Positions 16,453-24,895 are shown, numbered from the stretch's first letter. The stretch is 64,000 bases of DNA from Rhizobium sp. Root1203 (GCF_001424945.1 NZ_LMCW01000017.1:1-64000); one strand, 5' to 3'. Program-made: numbers and translations. The notes: generated from the sequence alone by a model not told the origin.

Positions 16453-17961
16453 ATGCGAAACGATGATCTTCCGACCCAACGACATACTGATCTTCAGGCT
16501 TTCTTGCGGGAGCTCGAACAGCGCCGCCTGCTGGTGACTGTTGACGAGCCGGTCTCCCTCGTTCACGAAATGACGGCCTTGCATCAAAGGGTTCTTAGCG
16601 AGAACGGCCCGGCACTTCTCTTCAAGTTGCCAGTCGACGCGACTGGGCGGCGCTCGCCTGTCCCTGTTGTAGTCAATCTCTTTGGCACAAAGGAACGTAT
16701 CGAACTCGGATTCGGTCTCGGGGAGGGTGGGCTGCAACGTCTTGCGGAGGAACTCGCCGAAATGCAGCACCCGGTTCCACCAAGGTCGCTGGCGGACGCT
16801 TGGAGCAAACTGCCGCTGCTGAAGGCTGCGCTCAGCATGCGGCCGCGACATCGTCGGACGGCGCTCTGCCAGGAGGTCGTCTATCGAGGAACTGAGATCG
16901 ATCTCGGACGTCTGCCCGTTCAATGGTGCTGGCCGGGCGAGCCTGCTCCCCTGGTCACCTGGCCGCTGGTGATCACACGAAGTCCCGACGATCCGAATGA
17001 CGTGAATGTCGGAATATACCGGATGCAGGTTCGAGATTCGACGTCGCTGATTGTCAGGTGGCTTGCTCACAGGGGCGGCGCCAAGCACTTCCGGGAGTGG
17101 CAGCGAAAGGGATTGGACATGCCTATCGCCATTGCGATCGGCGCAGATCCTGCGACCTTGCTTGCGGGTGTCATTCCGCTTCCGGAGGGCATGAGTGAGT
17201 TGAATTTTGCGGGCCTTCTCCGGGGATCACGAACGGACGTGAGCAAGGCGTTGACAGTTCCGCTTCATGTGCCATCGAACGCCGAGATCGTCCTGGAGGG
17301 CGTCGTGTCCGCTGACGAGACAGCGCGGGAGGGACCGTACGGCGATCATACCGGCTACTACAACTCGGTCGAGGCCTTTCCCGTCGTGCGGCTGACTGCG
17401 ATTACCACCCGGCATTCACCCGTCTATCTCTCGACCTACACCGGCCGGCCGCCCGACGAACCCTCGCGCCTCGGTGAGGCAATGACGGAGTTGTTCGTTC
17501 CAATCGCCAGGCGGCAATTTCCGGAGATACGCGATCTTTGGCTTCCGCCGGAGGCCTGCTCTTACCGCGCCGCGGTGGTTTCGATCGACAAACGATATCC
17601 CGGGCAGGCCCGTCGGATCATGATGGGTCTCTGGGCGATGCTTCCCCAGTTCAACTACACGAAACTGATAATCGTCGTCGACGCGGACATTTCCGTGAGG
17701 AACTGGGAAGACGTCATCTGGGCCGTTTCCACGCGGTTCGATGCGGCGAGAGATCTTGTCGTCATGGAAAACACCCCGATCGACTATCTGGACTTCGCTT
17801 CTCCCAAGGCGGGTCTTGGAACGAAGATGGGCATCGACGCCACCAACAAGATCGGGACGGAGACGGACAGGGAATGGGGTCGCGAGCTTCAAATGCCGAG
17901 CGAGCTGACTGCACGCGCCAATCAACTTTGGGAAAGGGTTCGGGATGACGCCGCCAAGTGA
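16453..17961 (+). CDS. ubiD: UbiD family decarboxylase (3-octaprenyl-4-hydroxybenzoate carboxy-lyase)
   Basis: Enzyme of 502 aa that decarboxylates the prenylated ring precursor using prenylated FMN. Family features include NVGIYRMQVRDSTSLIVRW (metal/cofactor region), the catalytic E-R-E-type block EGPYGDHTGYY, and the C-terminal GIDATNKIG. It is paired with ubiX, which makes the cofactor, with a 17-bp overlap. It is divergent from ubiTUV, so the two units together would supply an oxygen-free route for several ubiquinone steps. No strong ribosome site is seen before the ATG. Confidence 0.85.
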   Translation: MRNDDLPTQRHTDLQAFLRELEQRRLLVTVDEPVSLVHEMTALHQRVLSENGPALLFKLPVDATGRRSPVPVVVNLFGTKERIELGFGLGEGGLQRLAEELAEMQHPVPPRSLADAWSKLPLLKAALSMRPRHRRTALCQEVVYRGTEIDLGRLPVQWCWPGEPAPLVTWPLVITRSPDDPNDVNVGIYRMQVRDSTSLIVRWLAHRGGAKHFREWQRKGLDMPIAIAIGADPATLLAGVIPLPEGMSELNFAGLLRGSRTDVSKALTVPLHVPSNAEIVLEGVVSADETAREGPYGDHTGYYNSVEAFPVVRLTAITTRHSPVYLSTYTGRPPDEPSRLGEAMTELFVPIARRQFPEIRDLWLPPEACSYRAAVVSIDKRYPGQARRIMMGLWAMLPQFNYTKLIIVVDADISVRNWEDVIWAVSTRFDAARDLVVMENTPIDYLDFASPKAGLGTKMGIDATNKIGTETDREWGRELQMPSELTARANQLWERVRDDAAK

Positions 17962-18583
17962 ACAACTGAACGTGGTACTGGCCGTAACCGGCGCGTCGGG
18001 TGCGGCGCTCGGCGTGGCCGTGTTGGAGCAACTTGCCGGGCTTGATGTGCAGGTGCACCTCGTCGTTTCAGACAGTGGAAAGCGAACTCTCGCACACGAG
18101 GTTGGAACGGAGGCTCACGGCAGAATGCTGATCAGGGCTCATCGTCATTACGACAACAGGAACATAGGCGCCGCAATTGCCAGCGGTTCCTTTCCGGTCG
18201 CTGGAATGATCGTTGCGCCATGCTCGATGAAGAGCCTCGCAGCCATATCGACGGGCGTGTCCGACAGCTTGGTGTCACGCGCTGCCGACGTTCAGCTCAA
18301 GGAGCGGCGTCGCCTCGTGCTGATGACCCGTGAGACGCCGTTGCATCTGGGACACCTACGAAACATGACGGCGGTGACGGAAATGGGAGCTATCGTAATG
18401 CCGCCAGTTCCGGCCTTCTATAATCGACCCCAGTCTGTCGGCGATATCGTTGATCATCTTTCACGTCGGGCGATCGATCTCCTGGGGCTTCCGCGCCCTC
18501 GTCTCTCGCATGCATGGCAGGGCGAGTCCGACTGGAATCACCCAAAAATCGCAATCGGGTCGGCCCCAAAGAGCAAGGCATGA
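17945..18583 (+). CDS. ubiX: UbiX flavin prenyltransferase
   Basis: Flavoprotein of 212 aa that attaches dimethylallyl to FMN to make the UbiD cofactor. It has the Rossmann start VVLAVTGASGAALGVAVLEQ, the MIVAPCSMKSLAAISTG phosphate/FMN loop and VLMTRETPLHLGHLRNM. It overlaps ubiD by 17 bp. The 3' end overlaps the convergent nnrU gene by 46 bp. The C-terminal tail past residue ~190 is longer than usual. Confidence 0.88.
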   Translation: MTPPSEQLNVVLAVTGASGAALGVAVLEQLAGLDVQVHLVVSDSGKRTLAHEVGTEAHGRMLIRAHRHYDNRNIGAAIASGSFPVAGMIVAPCSMKSLAAISTGVSDSLVSRAADVQLKERRRLVLMTRETPLHLGHLRNMTAVTEMGAIVMPPVPAFYNRPQSVGDIVDHLSRRAIDLLGLPRPRLSHAWQGESDWNHPKIAIGSAPKSKA

Positions 18584-19218
18584 CCCCCGCCGAAGAGCAA
18601 CCAGACAGTTAATCCGGCCGCAACTGCAGCGGAAATCGCCATCGGCATGTCTATTGCTAATCCCTCGCCCTTGAGGAGCGTTCTGAACGGCAGGATGGAG
18701 GTTTTCGCAGACAAGGTTTGCCAGCGATCGCCCAAACGCCGCTTCGCGCGCTTCTCGATCATAGGGATAGCCGAGAGTGAGAAGGTCGCAAGCCCGCCGA
18801 AAAGAAGGACCGAGCGAAGGTCTCCGTTTGCAGCGATATGCCCCAACGCCCAGAAGGCAAACCCCCAAAGGACCGGATGTCTGCAGATGCTTACGATGGC
18901 GCCGGGTTGGTTGGATGACCTGATCGCGACCGAGAGGGGGTTCGAGCTCGCGAGGCCCGTCAATACAAGAAATCCCCCGAATGGCGCGAGGACGAATGTA
19001 ACAACGGCGTGCCAGGGCGCAAGATCCCACAACGGAACGTAGTCGAGGGAAAGCGCGGTCGAAAAGAGCCATGCGAGGGCGACAACTGAGGCTGCGGAAT
19101 AAGTCAGGAAATATGTCGGCCTGCCGATGCGCGCGATGATCCCCGAGCGAACTGATGGGACCGCTGGAATAGAGTGAAGGATCAGGAACACTGAAAAAGC
19201 GGCGAAGAATGGGATCAT
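18538..19218 (-). CDS. nnrU: NnrU family membrane protein
   Basis: Inner-membrane protein of 226 aa with about six hydrophobic segments. NnrU is required for full nitrite/nitric oxide metabolism in several alphaproteobacteria, and its biochemical role is unknown. The NnrU/isoprenylcysteine-methyltransferase-like core ICRHPVLWGFAFWALGH is present. The ATG at 19218 follows a strong AAGGAGGT. A canonical FNR box TTGATCAAAATCAA lies 56 nt upstream. It is convergent with ubiX, sharing 46 bp at their 3' ends. Confidence 0.85.
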   Translation of the reverse strand: MIPFFAAFSVFLILHSIPAVPSVRSGIIARIGRPTYFLTYSAASVVALAWLFSTALSLDYVPLWDLAPWHAVVTFVLAPFGGFLVLTGLASSNPLSVAIRSSNQPGAIVSICRHPVLWGFAFWALGHIAANGDLRSVLLFGGLATFSLSAIPMIEKRAKRRLGDRWQTLSAKTSILPFRTLLKGEGLAIDMPMAISAAVAAGLTVWLLFGGGHALLFGADPIAIFG

Positions 19219-19267
19219 CACGACCTCCTTTTGGGAGGTATTGGTAACAGATCGATGCACGTCCTTT

Positions 19268-19281
19268 TTGATCAAAATCAA
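19268..19281. promoter_or_regulatory. Perfect FNR/NnrR box upstream of nnrU
   Basis: TTGAT-CAAA-ATCAA, an exact match to the anaerobox consensus. Its centre is 56 nt from the nnrU start. Confidence 0.8.
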
Positions 19282-19382
19282 ACAGCTTCGACATGTTCCC
19301 ATGTTGACGGAGCTGATCGGCCATGGCCGTCATAAGTAGCGGATACTGGCAGGCATCCGGCCTCGCGCCCGATTACCCGTCT

Positions 19383-19396
19383 TTGCGCCAGCGCAA
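19383..19396. promoter_or_regulatory. NnrR-type box upstream of ftrA
   Basis: TTGCG-CCAG-CGCAA, a perfect dyad of the TTGCG half-site reported for NnrR-controlled promoters. Its centre is 69 nt from the ftrA start. Confidence 0.7.
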
Positions 19397-19458
19397 AGAT
19401 CCAACTCTTTCCCATGATTAAAGGTGACGGCATTAGTCATCTTTAAGGGATCGCCGTC

Positions 19459-20001
19459 ATGTTTCGTGCCACCAGCCTTTGCTTGCTCCCAGTCCTCTTT
19501 TCGGCGATGCCGCTCGACCTGCAAGCGGCCGAATTCCCGATCGGAGCGCCGCAGGTCACCGGAGGGATGGAGGTTGCCGCGGTCTATCTTCAGCCGATCG
19601 AAATGGACCCGCCCGGCATGATGCTTCCAGCGGCTGAATCCGATGTCCACCTGGAAGCGGATATCCATGCGACCGAAGACAACGCCAACGGCTTCGCCGA
19701 AGGTGACTGGATGCCGAACCTGCATGTCGAATACAAGGTGAAGAACCTCGAGAGCGGCGTTGAGCAAAGCGGCGCCCTCGAGGCCATGGTGGCGAGCGAC
19801 GGTCCCCATTATGGCGAAAACGTCAAGCTATCGGGCGCCGGCCGCTATGCGTTGGAACTGACCGTTCACCCGGGCGGACATGGAATGATGTCGTTCGGCC
19901 GACACGTCGATAAAGAGACCGGCGTTGCCGCATGGCCGGAAGCCTTCACACTGAAATACCAGTTCGTGTTTGCGGGCGTCGGGAAAAAAGGCGGCTACTG
20001 A
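19459..20001 (+). CDS. ftrA: FtrA-like periplasmic iron-binding protein (P19/Tp34 family)
   Basis: Periplasmic protein of 180 aa with a signal peptide (LCLLPVLFSAMPLDLQAAEF). The Tp34/P19 fold is indicated by the Met/His-rich copper/iron site region (GGMEVAAVYLQPIEMDPPGM, then DVHLEADIHATEDN and HPGGHGMMSFGRH). In FtrABCD systems this protein handles ferrous iron for the FTR1 permease. First gene of a four-gene operon, and its stop overlaps the ftrB start. An NnrR-type box upstream links it to denitrification control. Confidence 0.82.
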   Translation: MFRATSLCLLPVLFSAMPLDLQAAEFPIGAPQVTGGMEVAAVYLQPIEMDPPGMMLPAAESDVHLEADIHATEDNANGFAEGDWMPNLHVEYKVKNLESGVEQSGALEAMVASDGPHYGENVKLSGAGRYALELTVHPGGHGMMSFGRHVDKETGVAAWPEAFTLKYQFVFAGVGKKGGY

Positions 20002-20345
20002 TGCATGACTGCCGGATGTCGACCTGCTTATCGATCCTCGCTGCAGCATTCATTGCGGCAGCGCCCGTATATGCGCAGGAGGATCCTGTTTTCCATGTGC
20101 ACTTCAGCAACGGAGTGGTCTCTCCCTCCGTCATCGAGGTGCCAGCGAACAAGCGCTTCAAGCTCGAACTGCACAATGACGGGATGGCTCCAATAGAGTT
20201 CGAGAGCATTCCACTTCGCAAGGAGAAGGTTCTTGCCCCAGGTGCGTCAAGCTTCCTCGTGTTCCGCTCCCTCGACGCGGGCAACTACGCATTCTTCGAC
20301 GACTTTCACCTCGACATGCCTCCGGCGAAGCTGGTGGCACAATGA
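20001..20345 (+). CDS. ftrB: FtrB-like cupredoxin-domain protein
   Basis: Secreted cupredoxin-like protein of 114 aa (signal LSILAAAFIAAAPVYAQE). The fold segment VSPSVIEVPANKRFKLELHN leads into APIEFESIPLRKEKVLAPGA. In FtrABCD the cupredoxin is proposed to oxidise Fe(II) before uptake. The start overlaps the ftrA stop (TGATG), and the 3' end overlaps ftrC by 4 bp. Classical type 1 copper ligands are not all evident, as is usual for this subfamily. Confidence 0.8.
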   Translation: MHDCRMSTCLSILAAAFIAAAPVYAQEDPVFHVHFSNGVVSPSVIEVPANKRFKLELHNDGMAPIEFESIPLRKEKVLAPGASSFLVFRSLDAGNYAFFDDFHLDMPPAKLVAQ

Positions 20346-21196
20346 ACGCCAGTCTCTTTCTCCAGTCTTTCGAGATTGCCGCCGTGGTATGGCGCGAGTC
20401 CTTCGAGGCGCTCTTGATCGTCGGGACACTTCTCGCATGGTCGATGCGGGAGCGCGGGGCTTCTCGGGCTACAGCAATCCGGTGGATCGCAGGAGGTACG
20501 GCTGCAGGGCTCGGGCTTGCCGTCGCACTGGCGGTGCTGATGATGAGTGCCGGGGACTATCTGGACGGCGATGGCGCTGACATGCTCCAGTTCGTTCTCG
20601 CGGGCACGGCAGCGATCCTCATGCTCCGGATGGTCTTCTGGATGCGGGGCATTGACCGACGACCCTCTGGAGATCTTGGGGGCAGGGCGGCAACCCATGC
20701 AAGATCGGGCAACTGGATGGGACTTGCGACCCTCTCGGCGATCGCGGTTGCCAGAGAAGGCGCAGAGACAGTGGTCTTCCTTTTCGGACTGCTGTCCTCG
20801 TCGACAGGTTGGCACGCCGGCATGGTGGCAGTTTCGGGCGTGTTGGGGTTTGGACTTGCCGCCATGAGCTTCTGGGCGTTCAAGACTGGCGCGGCAATCG
20901 CGTCGAAGAAGGTTCTGTCGCGCGTGAGCCAAATCCTGTTGTTGATCCTCGGAAGCGGTCTGACGATGATGGTCGTCGACAAGACGATATCGCTCGGGAT
21001 CCTTTCAACCATGACTGGGCCGCTGTGGGATACGAGCTGGTTGCTCGACGACGCCAGCGGCATTGGCGCATTTATCGCTGGACTGGTTGGCTACAGATCG
21101 CGCCCGGAGCTCCTTCCGCTGATCGGTCTCGGCTCATACTGGCTGATCGCATCAATGGCATATGTGCCCCTTAGGGACATAAAGGTGCACGCGTGA
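20342..21196 (+). CDS. ftrC: FtrC, FTR1 family iron permease
   Basis: Inner-membrane permease of 284 aa with about seven hydrophobic helices. Both iron-translocation motifs are present: RESFEALL near residue 18 and REGAETVVF near residue 138 (REXXE pattern). It accepts iron from FtrA/FtrB at the periplasmic face. It overlaps ftrB and ftrD by 4 bp each. Confidence 0.88.
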   Translation: MNASLFLQSFEIAAVVWRESFEALLIVGTLLAWSMRERGASRATAIRWIAGGTAAGLGLAVALAVLMMSAGDYLDGDGADMLQFVLAGTAAILMLRMVFWMRGIDRRPSGDLGGRAATHARSGNWMGLATLSAIAVAREGAETVVFLFGLLSSSTGWHAGMVAVSGVLGFGLAAMSFWAFKTGAAIASKKVLSRVSQILLLILGSGLTMMVVDKTISLGILSTMTGPLWDTSWLLDDASGIGAFIAGLVGYRSRPELLPLIGLGSYWLIASMAYVPLRDIKVHA

Positions 21197-22572
21197 CGAC
21201 AATGCGGGTTGGGTCGAGAGGTTTCGTTGCAGCCTTTGGCGATATGCTGCTCCGACGGCAGACGCTTATCCGGCGCGCACAATGGGTGATAATCAGCGCG
21301 TATGTCTTGCTTCTGGCAGTCCCCCTGCTCTTGCCGTTGCCGCGCAGCGGCGACTTCATATGGAACAACCTGTCGCGGTTCGCCCAGTTCGCCTTTTGGG
21401 GCATATGGTGGCCTTTCGTCGTGTTGGCGACCGCGCTCGTTGGGCGCTTCTGGTGCGGTCTCCTCTGCCCCGAAGGCGCATTATCCGAGTTCGCCAGCGA
21501 GAGGGGCGCCGGAAGGGCCATTCCGAGCTGGATGAAGTGGTCTGGCTGGCCGGTTGTATCCTTCATCGCCACCACGGTTTATGGACAGCTTACCAGCATC
21601 TACCAGTACCCAAAGCCCGCCGCGCTGCTGCTGGGCGGCTCGACCTTCGCCGCAATGATCGTCGGCGCGCGCTACGGAAAGTCGAAGCGTGTTTGGTGCA
21701 GGTTTCTTTGCCCGGTAAGCGGAGTGTTCGGCCTCGTTTCAAAGATCGCGCCGTTTCATTTTCAGGTGGATCCGGAAACGTGGCGCCGCTCTGCAACGAC
21801 CGACGCGCCCGCAGTGAACTGCGCGCCCCTGGTGCCCATCAAGACGATGCGGGGAGCATCGGCGTGCCACATGTGCGGCCGGTGCAGCGGCCATCGTGGC
21901 GCAATACGCCTGGCCTGGCGCAAGCCCGCGATGGACATCGTCTACGGCTCCGGGCGGATGGCGACCTCCTGGGAGACGATCTTGATCGTGCCGGTGCTGC
22001 TTGGCGTGGTGCCGGCCGCCCTTCACTGGTCGAACAGCGCGATCTTCCAGGCGCTCCGGCAGTGGCTCGTCGAACTCTGCGTCGGCGCCCACTGGATCTG
22101 GCCGCTTTCCCTGCGACTTCCCTGGTGGGTCCTCACCAACTACCCCTCGGTGAACGACGTCATGACCGTCGTCGACGGTCTTTGCCTCCTGGCGCTGATA
22201 GTGGTCGGATGCTTTTCTGCAACCATTCTTTTCATTGGCCCACTCGCAGCCAGCAGCCTCCTGCTGCGGGGGCGCCTCGCTATCGTCCACCACCTGGCTC
22301 AGGCTCTGATCCCGCTTTCGGCCGCGTCGCTGTTTGCCGGACTGCTTTCGCTCACGATAACGCAACTTCACGCAGACGGGATCGTACTGCCACATTCAGA
22401 TCAGGCAAGAGCAGTGGTCGTCCTAATGTCAGCGCTGTGGTCGCTCAGGATGTTCTTCGGCATTACCGGGATCTACAACAAGGCGATCGGACGGAGGATA
22501 GCGGCGACGGCGCTGATATGCATTCCCATCACCCTGTTCTGCATAGCCTGGATCAGAGCTTTCTCGTCTTGA
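21193..22572 (+). CDS. ftrD: FtrD, membrane-bound polyferredoxin-like protein
   Basis: Integral membrane protein of 459 aa related to the NosR/CcoG polyferredoxin family, thought to pass electrons for the FtrB redox step. Cysteine clusters are GRFWCGLLCPEGALSEF, VWCRFLCPVSGVFG and ACHMCGRCSGHRG. It uses a GTG start overlapping the ftrC stop. The TGA overlaps a TTG that opens a short cysteine-containing frame (22569-22682). Confidence 0.82.
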   Translation: MTTMRVGSRGFVAAFGDMLLRRQTLIRRAQWVIISAYVLLLAVPLLLPLPRSGDFIWNNLSRFAQFAFWGIWWPFVVLATALVGRFWCGLLCPEGALSEFASERGAGRAIPSWMKWSGWPVVSFIATTVYGQLTSIYQYPKPAALLLGGSTFAAMIVGARYGKSKRVWCRFLCPVSGVFGLVSKIAPFHFQVDPETWRRSATTDAPAVNCAPLVPIKTMRGASACHMCGRCSGHRGAIRLAWRKPAMDIVYGSGRMATSWETILIVPVLLGVVPAALHWSNSAIFQALRQWLVELCVGAHWIWPLSLRLPWWVLTNYPSVNDVMTVVDGLCLLALIVVGCFSATILFIGPLAASSLLLRGRLAIVHHLAQALIPLSAASLFAGLLSLTITQLHADGIVLPHSDQARAVVVLMSALWSLRMFFGITGIYNKAIGRRIAATALICIPITLFCIAWIRAFSS

Positions 22573-22682
22573 TCTCATGGAGCGGCCCACTGCGCGACAC
22601 GGAGCCTGTGGTCGAATGGCCTTCTCGCTCGAACGCGCCCAACTGCGTCGCGTGCGGGCCCAAGGCGCCGTGCCCCATCTAG
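22569..22682 (+). CDS. Possible 37-aa cysteine-containing ORF coupled to ftrD
   Basis: A TTG overlapping the ftrD stop (TTGA) opens a frame ending in NCVACGPKAPCPI. The C-x2-C-x5-C pattern near the end could bind metal. It has no ribosome site of its own other than coupling. It may be a real micro-protein or a chance frame. Confidence 0.25.
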   Translation: MISWSGPLRDTEPVVEWPSRSNAPNCVACGPKAPCPI

Positions 22683-22751
22683 CCGCGATACGAGCAGACG
22701 CAGTGCGCTTCCACCGATCCAGTCTGGATATTGCTTAGGGCCTTCCTCTCG

Positions 22752-23108
22752 TTAGGCTGTTGGCCGCGTGATTATGAAGGCTGCGCATAGGCTCACGAGC
22801 GCGGCGACAATCGTGAGCGTCACCGCGCCAGGAGCGAGCCAACACAGGAAGAGGAAGCTCGACGCCATCGTGGTGATTGCAACACACTTCGCCCTGAGCG
22901 GGATCGCTTGCCGTTCCCGCCATGCTCTGATCGGACCACCCAGGGTGGGATGTGAGACCAGCCACCTCTCGAAGCGTGGCGACGTGCGCGCAAAGATGGC
23001 AGCAGACAGAATAAAAAACGGGGTGGTCGGCAGGAGCGGGAGGACGACGCCAACTATCCCAAGGGCAATGGAAGCCCAGGCCAAAGCGATCATCAAGCTG
23101 CGCATCAT
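22752..23108 (-). CDS. YbaN/DUF454 family membrane protein
   Basis: Inner-membrane protein of 118 aa with three or four hydrophobic segments. The DUF454 signature LGIVGVVLPLLPTTPFFILS is followed by RFERWLVSHPTLG and a C-terminal hydrophobic pair. The family function is unknown. In denitrifying and iron-limited rhizobia such genes sit near nnr or hmu loci. It lies downstream of nnrR on the same strand with a 65-bp gap, so it may be the last gene of nirK-nirV-nnrR transcription. Confidence 0.75.
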   Translation of the reverse strand: MMRSLMIALAWASIALGIVGVVLPLLPTTPFFILSAAIFARTSPRFERWLVSHPTLGGPIRAWRERQAIPLRAKCVAITTMASSFLFLCWLAPGAVTLTIVAALVSLCAAFIITRPTA

Positions 23109-23173
23109 CGTCCTCCAAGGTCCCTATCGTTTTTAGAGCCGAAGGCGGTTATCGAACAGCACCGGCACGGCCG

Positions 23174-23869
23174 CTACTCACGATCGCCGTCGGCTAGCTT
23201 CAGAAGACGTGCGGTGTCAGTCACCGTGAGCTTCTGCCGTCCGCCTTCCACGATGCCCTTTGACTCCCAGGCGCTCAGGATGCGCGACACCGTGTGAAGC
23301 GTCGTCCCCGTCATTTCGGCGATGTCCTGCCTTGAAATCGGAAAGTCGATGCGGATTCCCTCTTTAACGGCGCGCCCTGCCTGTTTCGACAGGCGCAGGA
23401 CCGCATGCGCCACTCGCTTCTCGACCTCCTCGGTGGACATTTCGCGGATCCTGGTATGCGCCTCCTCGAGCCGCTGCCCGATCGTCTGCATCGCCGTCAT
23501 CGCGAGACGCGGGTTCTGCTCGATGAAACGAGACCACATGTCCGTCGGCCAGCCGATGATAAGGCTCTCGGCCGCAGCTCGCGCCGTGCCCGGATAATCC
23601 GACCGCCGCAGAGCCATGGCGAAACCGAACAGATCTCCCGGATGCACCATCCGAACGATAATTTGCTGTCCATCCTGGGTAACCTGGGTGACCTTCAGCC
23701 TGCCATGAAGCAACAGGAAGAATGATTTCGCCTGAGCGCCTTGCTCGAAGACGGTATCGCCCTGGGCGACGCGGCGCGGCACGGCATGCTCCAGCATCGA
23801 ATCCAGGTCGGCGTCCGTCATTCGCTCGAAGAGCGGCAACGACTTCAAAATTGTTCGATCAACCTTCAT
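23174..23869 (-). CDS. nnrR: NnrR, CRP/FNR family regulator of nitric oxide and nitrite reduction
   Basis: CRP-type regulator of 231 aa: cyclic-nucleotide-fold domain (LFERMTDADLDSMLEHAVPR, DTVFEQGAQAKSFFLLLHGR), then an HTH with the recognition helix GTTLHTVSRILSAW. It lacks the FNR N-terminal cysteines, consistent with the NO-responsive NnrR/DNR group. The ATG at 23869 follows GGAG and overlaps the end of nirV by 11 bp. Its genomic place directly after nirK-nirV makes NnrR more likely than a generic CRP. It is expected to act at the TTGCG-type boxes in this window. Confidence 0.85.
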   Translation of the reverse strand: MKVDRTILKSLPLFERMTDADLDSMLEHAVPRRVAQGDTVFEQGAQAKSFFLLLHGRLKVTQVTQDGQQIIVRMVHPGDLFGFAMALRRSDYPGTARAAAESLIIGWPTDMWSRFIEQNPRLAMTAMQTIGQRLEEAHTRIREMSTEEVEKRVAHAVLRLSKQAGRAVKEGIRIDFPISRQDIAEMTGTTLHTVSRILSAWESKGIVEGGRQKLTVTDTARLLKLADGDRE

Positions 23870-24818
23870 CGTTGCTCCGATCCTTTGGGCCACTTGCGAA
23901 TGTGCCAAAGATGCCTGCTGCTGCTTTGCGCGCGAAAAATCCGGCGTTCTCAAGGATAGAGTGTCTTCGGACCAAGCGAAAGCCGAGATTGTCAGGGGGG
24001 CTGCCGACGGAACAGCCGCCGCCCTTCGGATTGCGGACAAAGCTGCTCATGGGGGCACGATGCTTGCCGGCCGCGATCATGATGCCGCAGTCCTTGGGAT
24101 CTGGTTCCTCGGCCTTCGATGGGCTTCCAACGTCGATGCGCTTGTTGCAGGTCGTCGTCCACTCCCACACATTGCCGGCGAAATCGACGAGGCCCGTTTC
24201 ACTGATTCCAAACGACCCTCGTGCCTGTGGCCGCGGGTCAGTCGCGGCGGCTCGGCGCGCCTCGCGCTCGTAGTCGGCCAACCAACGCGTCGCGGGATTC
24301 CTGTCGCCCAGGTCAATGCCAAGCGCGTCGTCGGGAAAGCGGTCGGCCGCAGCATAAGCGAGTTCGAGATCGGTCGGCAGGCGCCACTGCTCTCCGGTAT
24401 GCTTGGACAACCACGCAGCATACTGCACGGCGTCGTCGTAGCTGACGCCTGTGACAGGAACGTCATCTTGCGACAGGCTGTCTCTTCCCTCAGCGGCAGA
24501 ACAGAAACCATCCGCCACGCAGCGGTTGTATTCCGCAAGCGAAGTTTGGAACTTCATGATGTCCAGAGGCGTCCTCATCGCAAGGTCCCGTTTGGGAGCG
24601 TCGATTGCAAGGCCGTTTCGAAAGTATTCGGTCGCTTCGCGATAGGCGAAGGCACGAGGTGCCACGATCACGATTTCGGGCGAGGCGACAGTCGGTATCT
24701 GCTTGCCTGCAACGAACCCGGATTCCACCGCGACCGCTCCCGAAAGGACTGCAAGCAGAGCAAAAGGGATCGCGATGGATATGCCTGAAACTGCATCAGT
24801 CGCAGTATTGCGAGCCAT
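23859..24818 (-). CDS. nirV: NirV, formylglycine-generating-enzyme-like protein
   Basis: Protein of 319 aa with an N-terminal hydrophobic signal/anchor (ISIAIPFALLAVLSGAVAVE) and a C-terminal SUMF1/FGE-sulfatase domain (WRLPTDLELAYAA, FAGNVWEWTTTCN, LGFRLVRR). NirV accompanies nirK in many denitrifiers; its precise role in nitrite reductase function is unresolved. The ATG at 24818 is preferred to a much longer frame. A hairpin with a T-rich tail separates it from nirK. It overlaps nnrR by 11 bp. Confidence 0.85.
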   Translation of the reverse strand: MARNTATDAVSGISIAIPFALLAVLSGAVAVESGFVAGKQIPTVASPEIVIVAPRAFAYREATEYFRNGLAIDAPKRDLAMRTPLDIMKFQTSLAEYNRCVADGFCSAAEGRDSLSQDDVPVTGVSYDDAVQYAAWLSKHTGEQWRLPTDLELAYAAADRFPDDALGIDLGDRNPATRWLADYEREARRAAATDPRPQARGSFGISETGLVDFAGNVWEWTTTCNKRIDVGSPSKAEEPDPKDCGIMIAAGKHRAPMSSFVRNPKGGGCSVGSPPDNLGFRLVRRHSILENAGFFARKAAAGIFGTFASGPKDRSNDEG

Positions 24819-24844
24819 GGTTCTTAACGCACGTGGCGCCTCTC

Positions 24845-24881
24845 TAAAAATGGTGCGCGGACCCACCCCAGCCCGCGCACC
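24845..24881 (-). terminator. Hairpin between nirK and nirV (terminator or attenuator)
   Basis: On the minus strand GGTGCGCGG (24881-24873) pairs perfectly with CCGCGCACC (24860-24852) around a 12-nt loop and is followed by ATTTTTA. It could end most nirK transcripts, leaving nirV-nnrR at a lower level. Confidence 0.6.
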
Positions 24882-24895
24882 TCCCCGCCGCCAGC

